Assembly (NCBI GenBank): GCA_037893245.1
Contig: JBAIAA010000025.1
Coordinates: 1,550,001 to 1,614,000 of the forward strand
Length of the DNA stretch: 64,000 bases
Reading direction: 5' to 3'
Source of the DNA: Crossaster papposus
Lineage: Eukaryota; Echinodermata; Asteroidea; Velatida; Solasteridae
Shown here: positions 9,501 through 24,462 of the stretch, in pieces
How the letters are laid out: the number at the start of each line of letters is the position of its first letter
Position numbering within the stretch: position 1 is the stretch's first letter
Program-made: the position numbers and the translations under genes
The notes under the pieces: model-generated
The model's database searches: none
Told to the model about the DNA's origin: nothing
The model's input: only the letters and a program-made list of their open reading frames with translations

Positions 9501-12106
9501 GGAGAGTCACTTTGACCAAAGATTAGCCGTAGCTCGTAGCCATCTGAGCAGGCCTCTGAAGGTAGATTCTCAAGAACCAACGGTATGTTGCTGGCCCACT
9601 GACGAATATTAAAGCCACCAGAGGCCAGCAGTTCACGCATCTTTGCTACTATTTTTTTGGCTTCCAAAGCACTTGGTACGCTGTCGAGGCAGTTGTCCAC
9701 GTAGAAGGACTGGTTAATGGCATGACAAACATCGTCATTTATATCCTGGTTGTCAAGTACGTGCTTCTGCAGTGAAAGCTGGCGAAACAAGGGCTGCACG
9801 TGGTGCCAAAGGGTAGTACTTGCCATTCGTACACATCTGGTGTCGCCTCTCTTTTGACGTTACGCCAAATAAACCTCAGTAAGGGCGTGTCTTGAGGAAG
9901 AAGTTTCACCTGGTGAAACATAGCCTGGATGTCTCCAGAGATTGCCACTGGGTGCTGCCTAAATCTGAGGAAGACTCCCAGCAGGGAGGCCCCAAGTGTT
10001 GGCCCTAACAAGAGGTGCTAGTTGAGGACCTTTCCATCGTGCTCAAAAGAACGGTCGAACACCAAGCGGTGCTTCCCATTGTTCTCAACGACACGGTGTG
10101 GACAGTACCATGACTCGTCTGTCTGGCTAACTTCTTTATCGGTAAGTATCTTCACATAGCCCGAGTCGACCAGTTTCTGAATCTTCTCGTTGTGGATCTT
10201 GGCAAGATCTGGCTGCTTTTGTAGTTTCCTTTCGGTGTGCTTTAGTCTTGACATGACCACTTCTTTACCAGCATGGAAACAAACACTGTCGTTTGCACGA
10301 AGAAGACGTGTAGCACAGCACAGTGTTTCTTTGTCATCAACTTGGATTGTCTGGGCTTCGAGTAGATCAATTGCTTGCTGGTCTTGTTTTGAACGAGAGG
10401 ACAATTTCTCGTTACAATAGGGGAGGACATCGGCCTGCCACAGTCGTTGCACATGCTGCATAATTTCCCTGGTTTCAGGAAAGACTGCAGTTTTGACAAT
10501 TTCTCGTTACAATAGGGGAGGACATCGGCCTGCCACAGTTGTTGCACATGCTGCATAATGTCCCTGGTTTCAGGAAAGACTGCAGTTTTGAAGCAATTCT
10601 GCTTCTGGAACTGTTCTTTCAGGATCCCGGCGGGCCCTTGGAGATTCCAGCCTAACTGGGTGTTCACAGCCACTGGTGCTCCACTTGGTCCACACCTGAC
10701 AGATTGCCTTGGGATGATGAGTTCTCTGGGTCCGAACCAATCAAGATCAAGGGAACAGCCTTGTTGATAGGTGGCAGTGGGACTCCATGTAGATGTGGCC
10801 AGCATTTTTGTAAAGTTGGCACTGGATAAGTGTATTCGGAAAGGCGAAGGTTGTCCGCTGTGAATGCCCCTTGGATAAGGTACTTGACATCTGGGTTCTC
10901 GGCAGGTGAAACTCGAAGGTCAATTGATTGGCCTTCACATAGTTCTTGGCGAGTTCTTGGCGAACTGTGGACAGGAGAATAGAATCCTTTTCCCCGGACA
11001 GGTTAAGCTGGAGAGCTGGAGCCAGAACCATCGTACGCATGGAGTCGTCGTCAAGCACAGCGTATGTTTTGAAACTCCCAGCTGGACCATGAAGGAGAAT
11101 TTGGACGACCTTCAACATGACATTGTGTGGTCTACGGGGCTGGTCAATGTACACCATCTGTGTCGCCAGAGAGTATATCTTACTAGCCCCCTGCTGGATG
11201 GCTTTGTGCAGCACTGTCAAGTGGAGTTCCTTGCAGTGATTACAAGGCTTCTTTAGCGTACAGTTTTCTGGTTTGTGGGTACGATCACACTTCCAGCATC
11301 GAGTTTTCTGCTTCAGCCATTCGATGATCTGCTGCGATGTGAGTTTCCTGAAGTCTGTGCAGCCGTTCAGGTAATGTTCGTGGCTGTCACAGCTTGGGCA
11401 ATAAGCAGTACCCCTATTGAGGTTTGAAGGCGCTGATTGTTGGTAAGGCTTTGACTTTATTTGCCTTCTATCATCAGTCTGGAAAACTGCTGTAGGGGAA
11501 CCTTTCTTCCTCAGGAAACGTTTATCTTTGTTGTCCGATCTGTAGCTATCATCCCTGTGGGCAGCAACTGCTTGTCCAGCTATGCGCTTGGCTCGGGACT
11601 GGACTTCTAGCCAGTTCGCAAGGTCCTGGAAGTTGTATTTTTTGTCAGAATCGGCTTTCAGGATTCCTCAATTACCTGTCCCGGTAACTGGCTGGTAGTT
11701 TACCAAGCAATCTATCAACGTGGGAACCACACTTCAGTTCGTAGCCATGCTCTTCTTCAAGTGAGCGAAGCATGCCCACCAACGAATGAACAGAGAGGGC
11801 GAAATTGTCCAAGGCATCGTGGTCGCCCGGTTTGACATGTTGCATATTTAGGATGAAGCCCAGCTCACTCTGAACCAACTCTGAACAGGAGTCTGTATCC
11901 CGGTGTTCTTGAGCTGGAGCACCTTTATGACCCTTGGCAGGGATTTTACAACCGACAACAAAGTCATCAAGGTGTCCCGGAATTTGTGTTTCCCGAGTTG
12001 GTCGCTGATTTTTGATGAAAATCAACTCCTCTGGTACAGGATTGTCAATGTTCTCTTGCTCCATTGAATCCATAGGTCGCTGTGTGACATCCGGCTCGAA
12101 GGACCA
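6506..12106 (-). mobile_element. BEL/Pao internal body, copy 2 (dead)
   Basis: This body has the same domains and lesions as copy 1, shifted by 6178; the coding remnant spans 6563-12073. I found no difference private to this copy, so it represents the array majority sequence. Confidence 0.92.
7894..8793. mobile_element. Nested hAT-like insert, copy 2
   Basis: This is the same 900-bp insert with CAGCAGTG on both sides (7886-7893 and 8794-8801), at the identical pol position. Confidence 0.8.
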
Positions 12107-12683
12107 TGAAAAATAGTGTAGGATACACCAGAAAAAGAAGGCGCAGTTGGGTCAAAGTTTACACACAGCAACACATGGACAGCGGTCATAGGCAAGCAAC
12201 ACTGTCTGTTTATTCGTTCAAATCAGGAATAGACACTTGGGTGGATGATTACTGCAGGTTTGTGATATAATCAGGAGTACGTGGATGTGTGGGATACGTA
12301 TAGTTCAACTGGAATACCTGTGGTTCTGGAAATAAACAAATATAAACCACGTATGAGTTTACTAAAGTGTACCTACTACAGTGCGGCAAGAAGTATGCAC
12401 CAAATGTACAATGTTCGATAACGATAATTTCCAGCAGATTAGGTAAATAACTTTGTGCCATAAACATGCTAATTTAACAGAGTAAGATTTAAAATACAAT
12501 ATCATGTATACCTATAATGTATCACAAAAAGGCTGTTTGTACAAAGTTTACATCTCGTCAATGACGCACAGAAAGGGTAAATCTATGGTAAATTTGAGTG
12601 TAATCAAACAGAGGTTTTCTTTTGGCTTGCAACAACGGAACGGCGAAAACGGGTCTAAAACTCTAACAATTGATTTTCTGACA
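12107..12683 (-). repeat. LTR 2
   Basis: This 577-bp LTR shows no difference from LTR 1 that I could find. Confidence 0.9.
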
Positions 12684-15600
12684 GCCGCCCCCACATTTGG
12701 ATACTAAATGTGTAAAACACTGAAAGTTTTGTTTCGGTCACTACTCATCCTTGGCATCAAGGTTCCGACCACCGTCGTCCTCGTCTTGGCACTTGGGTAA
12801 CCGGATGAGTCGAGCAACAGGTCTGGTGTACACTCTGTTACCGACTCGTACCTGGGCAGCCCGAACACGACCATCTAGGCTAGGGTGTATCTCGCATATT
12901 CTTCCGACTGGCCACTGAGCCTGAACAAGCTGGGGGTCTATGATCATGACATCATCGCCACAGGTCAGGTCCCTTGCGTCTTTCTGCCACTTTTGCCGGA
13001 GTTGCAGGCCAGGCAAAGAGAACTTGATGAAATGTGTCCAAAACTGGTCGGCGAGCACTTGGCTATGACGCCATCGTCGTCGTCCCAACAACTCATTGGA
13101 GGTGTAGACCACTTAAGGTAGTGATGGATCCAGCCGCCCCACCGGATCTACATCAGCGGCATTGGCAGAAATGTAGCCCAGGGGCTTGAAATTGAGGATT
13201 CCCTCTATTTCAACGAGGAGGGTGTGTAGGACTGGTTCTGTCACTGACTGGTCTCCTAGTGCTGTTCGGAGAGCATTTTTAACCGATCTCACTTCTCTCT
13301 CCCAGACTCCCCCAAAGTGAGGAGTGTTCGGTGGGTTAAACTGAAACCGTACCTTCTGTTCAGCTAGCTGCTGGGCGAGAGTAGGCTCCATAGATGAGAA
13401 TGCATATTTCAGCTCTGCCTCTCCTCCTTTGAAGTTAGTGCCACAGTCCGAAAGAAGTTCATAGGGCTTTCCTCGTCGGAAGATGGAGCGTCGAAAGGCC
13501 ATAAGGAATGCAGCTGTGTCCATGCTATCCAACAGCTCCAAGTGCACTGCTCGTGTTGTCATGCACTTAAATATGACTCCCCATCGCTTCTATGTTCTGC
13601 GGCCTATCTTCACGGTCATAGGGCCGAAAAAGTCAACTTCAGTTGAGTAAAACACTAGCTTGAGGATCCGGAGTCTGGATGGAGGTAGATCGGCCATCTT
13701 AGGTAAATGTACATGTACTTCTGGTTTGGAACGCCATTTGCGGCATTCGCCGCACTGACGCTGATGACGGCAGATGGCTTCGCGGCCACCTAACTTCAGC
13801 GAGGACGCGTTCAGGACCACAGTACAGGAGTTTGTCATCATAGTCTTGTATAAGTAACTTGGTTACGTGGTGACTTGGATCAAGAACATTTGGGTGTTTG
13901 ACATTGTGTGCAAGGCCTTCTGCCCTTCGCAGTCGCCCTCCAACACGGAGAAGTCCGGAAGCTTCCTCATACTCTGGATCGAGCTGTCCCAATCTACTCC
14001 CTGAAGGTAGCTCCCTCCCCGACTTCATAGCCTGGACCTCCTGTGCGAAACAATCTTGCTTGTCAGCAGTGTAACATCCGTCAATATATCGATATTACTC
14101 AAATACTCTATACTATTTTGACATCGATATCGCCGATGTCAATTTTTTTAATCATATCGAAATATCGACATTTCGATGTATCTAAATTTCGATGTTCCTA
14201 AATGATATTTAAAACACCGAAAGATTGTCAGATTATCCAGAAAATCTCAGGGCTTTAGTATATTAGAAAAGCTGCCGTCTTTATTTGTAGCTTAAAACAT
14301 TCAAGTAGGCCTATTAAATAAAATACGTTCGACGACCAACTGCGGTTTGAAGTTGTTCTTTGTGTTTCACCCGCGGCCCGCCGCTATAGTTCACAACCGC
14401 TTGCAAAGGAAAAATAGTAAAATCTCAAAAGAAACCAGCCATGCCGCCCCAGCCTATCGGTTGTTCGAGACGTAACCCTCCCTTGATCTGATAACATTTT
14501 GGGGTGGCCAATCACGAGTAGGAAATTGCGGGGAGCGTTCTCTGCACCCTGCTATTGGCCTAGCAAGCCAGTCTGGATTTCAAGACCGAGCTGTTCATTT
14601 GGGGCGCGCCGTCCGTTATCTTGGCTTATTAAGGGCGCCCTTATAATAGGGCGCCCTCAATAAGCCCAGATAACGAACAGCGCGCTCCGCGGAACGGAAG
14701 CAGCAACCGTAATCATTTCTTATCTTCGTTGTAAAACCATAAACACGAGGGCTGGTGCGATTTGATTTTGTTCGGACCGACAACATGCACGGAGGATCAA
14801 GCCGAAAACCGGTATATGCAACGTACCTATTAAACTGTCGGTCTTCAGTATATTGAGCGCTGTTTTTAGGCTTCATCTTGCACACGGGAAATAATCGATA
14901 TATCGAGTATACTCGATATTGAATTTCCGATTAATCGATTATTCTTAAAAAAATGACATCGACGAACGTTGCAGCAGTGTTGACGTACAAGTAGTACCAA
15001 TCTTCAACATTGGTATTAATCTGGATTTCGCTGACCCGGGTACCGGCAAATACCTTGTAACGGCACGAGTCGGACTGCAACCAGCGCAGAACTGTGGTGG
15101 AGTCGCTTCACAGGATGACCTTCTGGATCGGTAGGGTCAACTCCTTTCTGAGTAGGTCTGCCAATTGTTCTCATGTGAGCCCTGCTGACAGTTTGAGGCG
15201 TGGCATCGAGAGTTGCCGCTTTGGAGCCACCCTGGAGCGGGAGAGGATGAAGCTGACATGAGTATGTCCCTCTGCATCTTCGGTGCGTAGGTAAGCCACT
15301 GAGCCATAAATCTTCTCTCAAGCATCGCAGAAGATGTGGATCTGTCTGCTTGCAGTGGTAGTGTCAACGTAAGGCGGGGTATGACATCTGGGTAGGTGAA
15401 GGAGTGGTAGTCTGCAGAGTTCACTTTCCCATGTACGCCACTTTGTGAGGATCTCCCCTGATTCGATAGGTTGATCCCAGTCCCTCTTGGCTTTCCACAA
15501 GTCCTGGACCATGATTTTTGCACGTGCCGTGAAGGGTGCAAGATAACTAATGGGATCGTACTGACTGGCAAGGATCTTGTAGATGGTTCTTATGTTGAGT

Positions 15601-18284
15601 ACTTTGTACTTGATATGCCGATGCTTGTAGCTCAGCTCATCTAAATCGCACCACCAGCAAAGTCCAAGTGTGGCTTCGGGAGAGTCACTTTGACCAAAGA
15701 TTAGCCGTAGCTCGTAGCCATCTGAGCAGGCCTCTGAAGGTAGATTCTCAAGAACCAACGGTATGTTGCTGGCCCACTGACGAATATTAAAGCCACCAGA
15801 GGCCAGCAGTTCACGCATCTTTGCTACTATTTTTTTGGCTTCCAAAGCACTTGGTACGCTGTCGAGGCAGTTGTCCACGTAGAAGGACTGGTTAATGGCA
15901 TGACAAACATCGTCATTTATATCCTGGTTGTCAAGTACGTGCTTCTGCAGTGAAAGCTGGCGAAACAAGGGCTGCACGTGGTGCCAAAGGGTAGTACTTG
16001 CCATTCGTACACATCTGGTGTCGCCTCTCTTTTGACGTTACGCCAAATAAACCTCAGTAAGGGCGTGTCTTGAGGAAGAAGTTTCACCTGGTGAAACATA
16101 GCCTGGATGTCTCCAGAGATTGCCACTGGGTGCTGCCTAAATCTGAGGAAGACTCCCAGCAGGGAGGCCCCAAGTGTTGGCCCTAACAAGAGGTGCTAGT
16201 TGAGGACCTTTCCATCGTGCTCAAAAGAACGGTCGAACACCAAGCGGTGCTTCCCATTGTTCTCAACGACACGGTGTGGACAGTACCATGACTCGTCTGT
16301 CTGGCTAACTTCTTTATCGGTAAGTATCTTCACATAGCCCGAGTCGACCAGTTTCTGAATCTTCTCGTTGTGGATCTTGGCAAGATCTGGCTGCTTTTGT
16401 AGTTTCCTTTCGGTGTGCTTTAGTCTTGACATGACCACTTCTTTACCAGCATGGAAACAAACACTGTCGTTTGCACGAAGAAGACGTGTAGCACAGCACA
16501 GTGTTTCTTTGTCATCAACTTGGATTGTCTGGGCTTCGAGTAGATCAATTGCTTGCTGGTCTTGTTTTGAACGAGAGGACAATTTCTCGTTACAATAGGG
16601 GAGGACATCGGCCTGCCACAGTCGTTGCACATGCTGCATAATTTCCCTGGTTTCAGGAAAGACTGCAGTTTTGACAATTTCTCGTTACAATAGGGGAGGA
16701 CATCGGCCTGCCACAGTTGTTGCACATGCTGCATAATGTCCCTGGTTTCAGGAAAGACTGCAGTTTTGAAGCAATTCTGCTTCTGGAACTGTTCTTTCAG
16801 GATCCCGGCGGGCCCTTGGAGATTCCAGCCTAACTGGGTGTTCACAGCCACTGGTGCTCCACTTGGTCCACACCTGACAGATTGCCTTGGGATGATGAGT
16901 TCTCTGGGTCCGAACCAATCAAGATCAAGGGAACAGCCTTGTTGATAGGTGGCAGTGGGACTCCATGTAGATGTGGCCAGCATTTTTGTAAAGTTGGCAC
17001 TGGATAAGTGTATTCGGAAAGGCGAAGGTTGTCCGCTGTGAATGCCCCTTGGATAAGGTACTTGACATCTGGGTTCTCGGCAGGTGAAACTCGAAGGTCA
17101 ATTGATTGGCCTTCACATAGTTCTTGGCGAGTTCTTGGCGAACTGTGGACAGGAGAATAGAATCCTTTTCCCCGGACAGGTTAAGCTGGAGAGCTGGAGC
17201 CAGAACCATCGTACGCATGGAGTCGTCGTCAAGCACAGCGTATGTTTTGAAACTCCCAGCTGGACCATGAAGGAGAATTTGGACGACCTTCAACATGACA
17301 TTGTGTGGTCTACGGGGCTGGTCAATGTACACCATCTGTGTCGCCAGAGAGTATATCTTACTAGCCCCCTGCTGGATGGCTTTGTGCAGCACTGTCAAGT
17401 GGAGTTCCTTGCAGTGATTACAAGGCTTCTTTAGCGTACAGTTTTCTGGTTTGTGGGTACGATCACACTTCCAGCATCGAGTTTTCTGCTTCAGCCATTC
17501 GATGATCTGCTGCGATGTGAGTTTCCTGAAGTCTGTGCAGCCGTTCAGGTAATGTTCGTGGCTGTCACAGCTTGGGCAATAAGCAGTACCCCTATTGAGG
17601 TTTGAAGGCGCTGATTGTTGGTAAGGCTTTGACTTTATTTTCCTTCTATCATCAGTCTGGAAAACTGCTGTAGGGGAACCTTTCTTCCTCAGGAAACGTT
17701 TATCTTTGTTGTCCGATCTGTAGCTATCATCCCTGTGGGCAGCAACTGCTTGTCCAGCTATGCGCTTGGCTCGGGACTGGACTTCTAGCCAGTTCGCAAG
17801 GTCCTGGAAGTTGTATTTTTTGTCAGAATCGGCTTTCAGGATTCCTCAATTACCTGTCCCGGTAACTGGCTGGTAGTTTACCAAGCAATCTATCAACGTG
17901 GGAACCACACTTCAGTTCGTAGCCATGCTCTTCTTCAAGTGAGCGAAGCATGCCCACCAACGAATGAACAGAGAGGGCGAAATTGTCCAAGGCATCGTGG
18001 TCGCCCGGTTTGACATGTTGCATATTTAGGATGAAGCCCAGCTCACTCTGAACCAACTCTGAACAGGAGTCTGTATCCCGGTGTTCTTGAGCTGGAGCAC
18101 CTTTATGACCCTTGGCAGGGATTTTACAACCGACAACAAAGTCATCAAGGTGTCCCGGAATTTGTGTTTCCCGAGTTGGTCGCTGATTTTTGATGAAAAT
18201 CAACTCCTCTGGTACAGGATTGTCAATGTTCTCTTGCTCCATTGAATCCATAGGTCGCTGTGTGACATCCGGCTCGAAGGACCA
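12684..18284 (-). mobile_element. BEL/Pao internal body, copy 3 (dead)
   Basis: The coding remnant is 12741-18251. The one private change found is T at 17641, where other copies have G, in the gag zinc-knuckle region. Confidence 0.92.
14072..14971. mobile_element. Nested hAT-like insert, copy 3
   Basis: This is the 900-bp insert at the same site, with the 8-bp flanking duplication. Confidence 0.8.
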
Positions 18285-18861
18285 TGAAAAATAGTGTAGG
18301 ATACACCAGAAAAAGAAGGCGCAGTTGGGTCAAAGTTTACACACAGCAACACATGGACAGCGGTCATAGGCAAGCAACACTGTCTGTTTATTCGTTCAAA
18401 TCAGGAATAGACACTTGGGTGGATGATTACTGCAGGTTTGTGATATAATCAGGAGTACGTGGATGTGTGGGATACGTATAGTTCAACTGGAATACCTGTG
18501 GTTCTGGAAATAAACAAATATAAACCACGTATGAGTTTACTAAAGTGTACCTACTACAGTGCGGCAAGAAGTATGCACCAAATGTACAATGTTCGATAAC
18601 GATAATTTCCAGCAGATTAGGTAAATAACTTTGTGCCATAAACATGCTAATTTAACAGAGTAAGATTTAAAATACAATATCATGTATACCTATAATGTAT
18701 CACAAAAAGGCTGTTTGTACAAAGTTTACATCTCGTCAATGACGCACAGAAAGGGTAAATCTATGGTAAATTTGAGTGTAATCAAACAGAGGTTTTCTTT
18801 TGGCTTGCAACAACGGAACGGCGAAAACGGGTCTAAAACTCTAACAATTGATTTTCTGACA
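18285..18861 (-). repeat. LTR 3
   Basis: This 577-bp LTR matches LTR 1. Confidence 0.9.
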
Positions 18862-21800
18862 GCCGCCCCCACATTTGGATACTAAATGTGTAAAACACTG
18901 AAAGTTTTGTTTCGGTCACTACTCATCCTTGGCATCAAATTTCCGACCACCGTCGTCCTCGTCTTGGCACTTGGGTAACCGGATGAGTCGAGCAACAGGT
19001 CTGGTGTACACTCTGTTACCGACTCGTACCTGGGCAGCCCGAACACGACCATCTAGGCTAGGGTGTATCTCGCATATTCTTCCGACTGGCCACTGAGCCT
19101 GAACAAGCTGGGGGTCTATGATCATGACATCATCGCCACAGGTCAGGTCCCTTGCGTCTTTCTGCCACTTTTGCCGGAGTTGCAGGCCAGGCAAAGAGAA
19201 CTTGATGAAATGTGTCCAAAACTGGTCGGCGAGCACTTGGCTATGACGCCATCGTCGTCGTCCCAACAACTCATTGGAGGTGTAGACCACTTAAGGTAGT
19301 GATGGATCCAGCCGCCCCACCGGATCTACATCAGCGGCATTGGCAGAAATGTAGCCCAGGGGCTTGAAATTGAGGATTCCCTCTATTTCAACGAGGAGGG
19401 TGTGTAGGACTGGTTCTGTCACTGACTGGTCTCCTAGTGCTGTTCGGAGAGCATTTTTAACCGATCTCACTTCTCTCTCCCAGACTCCCCCAAAGTGAGG
19501 AGTGTTCGGTGGGTTAAACTGAAACCGTACCTTCTGTTCAGCTAGCTGCTGGGCGAGAGTAGGCTCCATAGATGAGAATGCATATTTCAGCTCTGCCTCT
19601 CCTCCTTTGAAGTTAGTGCCACAGTCCGAAAGAAGTTCATAGGGCTTTCCTCGTCGGAAGATGGAGCGTCGAAAGGCCATAAGGAATGCAGCTGTGTCCA
19701 TGCTATCCAACAGCTCCAAGTGCACTGCTCGTGTTGTCATGCACTTAAATATGACTCCCCATCGCTTCTATGTTCTGCGGCCTATCTTCACGGTCATAGG
19801 GCCGAAAAAGTCAACTTCAGTTGAGTAAAACACTAGCTTGAGGATCCGGAGTCTGGATGGAGGTAGATCGGCCATCTTAGGTAAATGTACATGTACTTCT
19901 GGTTTGGAACGCCATTTGCGGCATTCGCCGCACTGACGCTGATGACGGCAGATGGCTTCGCGGCCACCTAACTTCAGCGAGGACGCGTTCAGGACCACAG
20001 TACAGGAGTTTGTCATCATAGTCTTGTATAAGTAACTTGGTTACGTGGTGACTTGGATCAAGAACATTTGGGTGTTTGACATTGTGTGCAAGGCCTTCTG
20101 CCCTTCGCAGTCGCCCTCCAACACGGAGAAGTCCGGAAGCTTCCTCATACTCTGGATCGAGCTGTCCCAATCTACTCCCTGAAGGTAGCTCCCTCCCCGA
20201 CTTCATAGCCTGGACCTCCTGTGCGAAACAATCTTGCTTGTCAGCAGTGTAACATCCGTCAATATATCGATATTACTCAAATACTCTATACTATTTTGAC
20301 ATCGATATCGCCGATGTCAATTTTTTTAATCATATCGAAATATCGACATTTCGATGTATCTAAATTTCGATGTTCCTAAATGATATTTAAAACACCGAAA
20401 GATTGTCAGATTATCCAGAAAATCTCAGGGCTTTAGTATATTAGAAAAGCTGCCGTCTTTATTTGTAGCTTAAAACATTCAAGTAGGCCTATTAAATAAA
20501 ATACGTTCGACGACCAACTGCGGTTTGAAGTTGTTCTTTGTGTTTCACCCGCGGCCCGCCGCTATAGTTCACAACCGCTTGCAAAGGAAAAATAGTAAAA
20601 TCTCAAAAGAAACCAGCCATGCCGCCCCAGCCTATCGGTTGTTCGAGACGTAACCCTCCCTTGATCTGATAACATTTTGGGGTGGCCAATCACGAGTAGG
20701 AAATTGCGGGGAGCGTTCTCTGCACCCTGCTATTGGCCTAGCAAGCCAGTCTGGATTTCAAGACCGAGCTGTTCATTTGGGGCGCGCCGTCCGTTATCTT
20801 GGCTTATTAAGGGCGCCCTTATAATAGGGCGCCCTCAATAAGCCCAGATAACGAACAGCGCGCTCCGCGGAACGGAAGCAGCAACCGTAATCATTTCTTA
20901 TCTTCGTTGTAAAACCATAAACACGAGGGCTGGTGCGATTTGATTTTGTTCGGACCGACAACATGCACGGAGGATCAAGCCGAAAACCGGTATATGCAAC
21001 GTACCTATTAAACTGTCGGTCTTCAGTATATTGAGCGCTGTTTTTAGGCTTCATCTTGCACACGGGAAATAATCGATATATCGAGTATACTCGATATTGA
21101 ATTTCCGATTAATCGATTATTCTTAAAAAAATGACATCGACGAACGTTGCAGCAGTGTTGACGTACAAGTAGTACCAATCTTCAACATTGGTATTAATCT
21201 GGATTTCGCTGACCCGGGTACCGGCAAATACCTTGTAACGGCACGAGTCGGACTGCAACCAGCGCAGAACTGTGGTGGAGTCGCTTCACAGGATGACCTT
21301 CTGGATCGGTAGGGTCAACTCCTTTCTGAGTAGGTCTGCCAATTGTTCTCATGTGAGCCCTGCTGACAGTTTGAGGCGTGGCATCGAGAGTTGCCGCTTT
21401 GGAGCCACCCTGGAGCGGGAGAGGATGAAGCTGACATGAGTATGTCCCTCTGCATCTTCGGTGCGTAGGTAAGCCACTGAGCCATAAATCTTCTCTCAAG
21501 CATCGCAGAAGATGTGGATCTGTCTGCTTGCAGTGGTAGTGTCAACGTAAGGCGGGGTATGACATCTGGGTAGGTGAAGGAGTGGTAGTCTGCAGAGTTC
21601 ACTTTCCCATGTACGCCACTTTGTGAGGATCTCCCCTGATTCGATAGGTTGATCCCAGTCCCTCTTGGCTTTCCACAAGTCCTGGACCATGATTTTTGCA
21701 CGTGCCGTGAAGGGTGCAAGATAACTAATGGGATCGTACTGACTGGCAAGGATCTTGTAGATGGTTCTTATGTTGAGTACTTTGTACTTGATATGCCGAT

Positions 21801-24462
21801 GCTTGTAGCTCAGCTCATCTAAATCGCACCACCAGCAAAGTCCAAGTGTGGCTTCGGGAGAGTCACTTTGACCAAAGATTAGCCGTAGCTCGTAGCCATC
21901 TGAGCAGGCCTCTGAAGGTAGATTCTCAAGAACCAACGGTATGTTGCTGGCCCACTGACGAATATTAAAGCCACCAGAGGCCAGCAGTTCACGCATCTTT
22001 GCTACTATTTTTTTGGCTTCCAAAGCACTTGGTACGCTGTCGAGGCAGTTGTCCACGTAGAAGGACTGGTTAATGGCATGACAAACATCGTCATTTATAT
22101 CCTGGTTGTCAAGTACGTGCTTCTGCAGTGAAAGCTGGCGAAACAAGGGCTGCACGTGGTGCCAAAGGGTAGTACTTGCCATTCGTACACATCTGGTGTC
22201 GCCTCTCTTTTGACGTTACGCCAAATAAACCTCAGTAAGGGCGTGTCTTGAGGAAGAAGTTTCACCTGGTGAAACATAGCCTGGATGTCTCCAGAGATTG
22301 CCACTGGGTGCTGCCTAAATCTGAGGAAGACTCCCAGCAGGGAGGCCCCAAGTGTTGGCCCTAACAAGAGGTGCTAGTTGAGGACCTTTCCATCGTGCTC
22401 AAAAGAACGGTCGAACACCAAGCGGTGCTTCCCATTGTTCTCAACGACACGGTGTGGACAGTACCATGACTCGTCTGTCTGGCTAACTTCTTTATCGGTA
22501 AGTATCTTCACATAGCCCGAGTCGACCAGTTTCTGAATCTTCTCGTTGTGGATCTTGGCAAGATCTGGCTGCTTTTGTAGTTTCCTTTCGGTGTGCTTTA
22601 GTCTTGACATGACCACTTCTTTACCAGCATGGAAACAAACACTGTCGTTTGCACGAAGAAGACGTGTAGCACAGCACAGTGTTTCTTTGTCATCAACTTG
22701 GATTGTCTGGGCTTCGAGTAGATCAATTGCTTGCTGGTCTTGTTTTGAACGAGAGGACAATTTCTCGTTACAATAGGGGAGGACATCGGCCTGCCACAGT
22801 CGTTGCACATGCTGCATAATTTCCCTGGTTTCAGGAAAGACTGCAGTTTTGACAATTTCTCGTTACAATAGGGGAGGACATCGGCCTGCCACAGTTGTTG
22901 CACATGCTGCATAATGTCCCTGGTTTCAGGAAAGACTGCAGTTTTGAAGCAATTCTGCTTCTGGAACTGTTCTTTCAGGATCCCGGCGGGCCCTTGGAGA
23001 TTCCAGCCTAACTGGGTGTTCACAGCCACTGGTGCTCCACTTGGTCCACACCTGACAGATTGCCTTGGGATGATGAGTTCTCTGGGTCCGAACCAATCAA
23101 GATCAAGGGAACAGCCTTGTTGATAGGTGGCAGTGGGACTCCATGTAGATGTGGCCAGCATTTTTGTAAAGTTGGCACTGGATAAGTGTATTCGGAAAGG
23201 CGAAGGTTGTCCGCTGTGAATGCCCCTTGGATAAGGTACTTGACATCTGGGTTCTCGGCAGGTGAAACTCGAAGGTCAATTGATTGGCCTTCACATAGTT
23301 CTTGGCGAGTTCTTGGCGAACTGTGGACAGGAGAATAGAATCCTTTTCCCCGGACAGGTTAAGCTGGAGAGCTGGAGCCAGAACCATCGTACGCATGGAG
23401 TCGTCGTCAAGCACAGCGTATGTTTTGAAACTCCCAGCTGGACCATGAAGGAGAATTTGGACGACCTTCAACATGACATTGTGTGGTCTACGGGGCTGGT
23501 CAATGTACACCATCTGTGTCGCCAGAGAGTATATCTTACTAGCCCCCTGCTGGATGGCTTTGTGCAGCACTGTCAAGTGGAGTTCCTTGCAGTGATTACA
23601 AGGCTTCTTTAGCGTACAGTTTTCTGGTTTGTGGGTACGATCACACTTCCAGCATCGAGTTTTCTGCTTCAGCCATTCGATGATCTGCTGCGATGTGAGT
23701 TTCCTGAAGTCTGTGCAGCCGTTCAGGTAATGTTCGTGGCTGTCACAGCTTGGGCAATAAGCAGTACCCCTATTGAGGTTTGAAGGCGCTGATTGTTGGT
23801 AAGGCTTTGACTTTATTTGCCTTCTATCATCAGTCTGGAAAACTGCTGTAGGGGAACCTTTCTTCCTCAGGAAACGTTTATCTTTGTTGTCCGATCTGTA
23901 GCTATCATCCCTGTGGGCAGCAACTGCTTGTCCAGCTATGCGCTTGGCTCGGGACTGGACTTCTAGCCAGTTCGCAAGGTCCTGGAAGTTGTATTTTTTG
24001 TCAGAATCGGCTTTCAGGATTCCTCAATTACCTGTCCCGGTAACTGGCTGGTAGTTTACCAAGCAATCTATCAACGTGGGAACCACACTTCAGTTCGTAG
24101 CCATGCTCTTCTTCAAGTGAGCGAAGCATGCCCACCAACGAATGAACAGAGAGGGCGAAATTGTCCAAGGCATCGTGGTCGCCCGGTTTGACATGTTGCA
24201 TATTTAGGATGAAGCCCAGCTCACTCTGAACCAACTCTGAACAGGAGTCTGTATCCCGGTGTTCTTGAGCTGGAGCACCTTTATGACCCTTGGCAGGGAT
24301 TTTACAACCGACAACAAAGTCATCAAGGTGTCCCGGAATTTGTGTTTCCCGAGTTGGTCGCTGATTTTTGATGAAAATCAACTCCTCTGGTACAGGATTG
24401 TCAATGTTCTCTTGCTCCATTGAATCCATAGGTCGCTGTGTGACATCCGGCTCGAAGGACCA
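18862..24462 (-). mobile_element. BEL/Pao internal body, copy 4 (dead)
   Basis: The coding remnant is 18919-24429. A private dinucleotide change, AT for GG at 18939-18940, alters two residues near the C-end of the DUF5641-like region (Asn-Leu to Lys-Phe). Confidence 0.92.
20250..21149. mobile_element. Nested hAT-like insert, copy 4
   Basis: This is the 900-bp insert at the same site, with the 8-bp flanking duplication. Confidence 0.8.
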